A stretch of 6,077 nt of DNA from Porticoccaceae bacterium UBA1117. GTDB lineage: Bacteria; Pseudomonadota; Gammaproteobacteria; Pseudomonadales; Porticoccaceae. The position numbers and the translations under genes were made by a program. Position 1 is the first letter of the stretch. Each line of letters opens with the position of its first letter. Of the stretch, positions 5,040 to 6,077 are shown in pieces. The DNA is taken from contig DCBC01000078.1 of the NCBI GenBank assembly GCA_002313335.1, positions 1 to 6,077 of the forward strand, written 5' to 3'. Under the pieces are notes generated by a model. The model searched no databases. It saw nothing but the letters and a program-made list of their open reading frames with translations, and was not told the DNA's origin.

Positions 5040-5726
5040 ATGATTGATTCAACAATTAGTTCGTCCTTTTTAACGACGGCGAAATACGCTTCACAACAGA
5101 GCATAGCCTCCTCTGAACAAGATGACTTAGGCCGCGACGCCTTCCTCACGTTGTTAACAACACAGCTTAATAACCAAGATCCTTTAGACCCAATGGACAA
5201 CGAAGCTTTTGTTGCGCAGCTGGCCCAGTTCTCTTCGGTGGAGGGTATAAAAGGAATGCAGTCCTCACTGGAAGATATGGTCTCTGGTATGCGACAAGAC
5301 CAGATGATGGCTGGAGCGAGTTTGGTCGGTAAAAAAGTAGCGATAGAAGGAGGCTTGTTTCCGGGCGGCAATGGCGTCACAACTGAGGGGTCTGTTAACT
5401 TAAAGAGTGGCGCGGATGCAGTTATCGTTAATATTTATGACCGCAGTACCGGCGATCTAGTGTCTAGTGAAACCCTCGGCAGTCAAATGCCTGGTGATCT
5501 TGAAGTTAGCTGGGGAGGAATCTCTAGTACCGGAGAGATGGCACCCCCGGGTAATTATCTTATGTCGGTAAGCGCGGTCCTTAATGGCCAGCAGCAGCCA
5601 GTACCAGTGTCTACTTTCTCCCCGGTCAAAAGTGTCAAATGGGATCCTAGCACACAGCAATTATCCGTAGAAATTGGTGATGGAAATTTTGTTCCATTGT
5701 CTTCAATCGAGCGCATTAGCGCATAA
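5040..5726 (+). CDS. flgD: Flagellar hook cap / hook assembly protein FlgD
   Basis: A 228-residue protein of normal length. The N-terminal signature of exported FlgD is at residues 30-69: LGRDAFLTLLTTQLNNQDPLDPMDNEAFVAQLAQFSSVEG. It continues with the conserved LVGKKV at 95-100. The C-terminal part has the FLG_D Ig-like fold: VIVNIYDRSTGDLV (128-141) and VSWGGISSTGEMAPPGNYLMSV (156-177). FlgD forms the cap at the tip of the growing hook, under which FlgE subunits fold, and leaves when the hook is done. ATG has an excellent Shine-Dalgarno (AAGGAGAAG) overlapping the flgC stop, with 11 bases between genes. Confidence 0.97.
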   Translation: MIDSTISSSFLTTAKYASQQSIASSEQDDLGRDAFLTLLTTQLNNQDPLDPMDNEAFVAQLAQFSSVEGIKGMQSSLEDMVSGMRQDQMMAGASLVGKKVAIEGGLFPGGNGVTTEGSVNLKSGADAVIVNIYDRSTGDLVSSETLGSQMPGDLEVSWGGISSTGEMAPPGNYLMSVSAVLNGQQQPVPVSTFSPVKSVKWDPSTQQLSVEIGDGNFVPLSSIERISA

Positions 5727-5753
5727 AATTAACTTTTAAAGGATTTATAGTAT

Positions 5754-6077
5754 ATGTCTTTTTATACCTCTTTAACGGGCTTAAATGCCGCAGCAACTGA
5801 GCTTTCAGTGACCGCTAACAACATTGCTAACTCTGGTACTACGAGTTTTAAGCGCTCAGATGCAGAATTTGGTGATATTTTTGCGTTATCCAACTTACAG
5901 CGTTCTTCCAGCGCAGGTGGCGGTGGTACGGTCCTTTTAGGAGTAAACCAGCAATTTACTCAGGGTAACATCGAGGCTTCTTCTAATGCTCTTGATTTAG
6001 CGGTTACTGGAGATGGGTTTTTCCCAATCAAGACAATTGATGGTAGTGAGCTTTATACCCGCAATGGTGGGTTTATG
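5754..6077 (+). CDS. flgE: Flagellar hook protein FlgE (5' part, cut by the window)
   Basis: The first 108 codons of the hook subunit run open to the end of the window. The start MSFYTSLTGLNAAATELSVT (1-20) and then NNIANSGTTSFKRSDAEFGDIFA (22-44) give the axial-protein N-terminal helix plus the FlgE-specific FKRS.AEFGD motif. VNQQFTQGNIEASSNALDLAVTGDGFF follows at about 64-90, with the conserved G.GFF turn and LYTRNGGF at the end. Known FlgE polymerises into the hook under the FlgD cap, with length set by FliK. ATG at 5754 with AAAGGA about ten bases upstream, 27 bases after flgD. Start and frame are clear; the rest of the gene is outside the window. Confidence 0.97.
   Translation, partial: MSFYTSLTGLNAAATELSVTANNIANSGTTSFKRSDAEFGDIFALSNLQRSSSAGGGGTVLLGVNQQFTQGNIEASSNALDLAVTGDGFFPIKTIDGSELYTRNGGFM

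Noticed and set aside
4976..5380. 134-codon open frame on the minus strand over flgC/flgD
   Set aside because: It lies opposite the FlgD signature region and has no domain or ribosome site; a shadow of well-identified genes.

Overview
The window is a flagellar locus, most likely from a gammaproteobacterium. The evidence is the divergent pair flgA-flgM-flgN (minus strand) and flgB-flgC-flgD-flgE (plus strand), a good sigma-54 promoter in front of flgB, a good sigma-28 (FliA) promoter in front of flgM, and a FimV/LysM-like gene next to a FliK-like gene. Base composition is moderate, neither GC-rich like Pseudomonas nor very AT-rich. A marine relative of the Cellvibrionales/Oceanospirillales is my guess, but the sequence does not settle the genus. 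Nothing looks like a mobile element, CRISPR array, tRNA or rRNA, and no gap between genes exceeds about 250 bases.

Left arm (32-1941, plus strand). Three genes lie in one direction: a small secreted FimV/LysM-like protein, a 356-residue FliK-like protein, and a 91-residue protein equivalent to the cytoplasmic C-terminal half of the export-gate protein FlhB (the FlhX/FhlB type). The last two overlap by four bases (GTGA). This is a two-gene module: the C-domain of a hook-length controller type beside the export-gate domain that such controllers act on.

Middle (1950-3956, minus strand). flgA (P-ring chaperone), flgM (anti-sigma-28) and flgN (chaperone for the hook-associated proteins) are read away from flgB. 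flgN converges with the flhX-like gene across only eight bases, with a terminator-like stem there for the plus strand. flgM has its own FliA-type promoter. FlgA is about 130 residues longer than usual, and the extra length looks like two additional SAF-type domains, giving three in tandem.

Right arm (4208-6077, plus strand). flgB and flgC (proximal rod), flgD (hook cap) and the first 108 codons of flgE (hook) are tightly spaced, each with a Shine-Dalgarno near or over the previous stop. They are read from a sigma-54 promoter at about 4128-4145.

Together the genes supply rod and hook parts (FlgB, C, D, E), P-ring assembly (FlgA), the late-gene checkpoint (FlgM), a filament-junction chaperone (FlgN) and an apparent second copy of the export-specificity-switch pair. 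The points most worth following up are the FliK-like/FlhX pair, whose FlhX product starts almost exactly where FlhB normally cleaves itself, and the triple-SAF FlgA.
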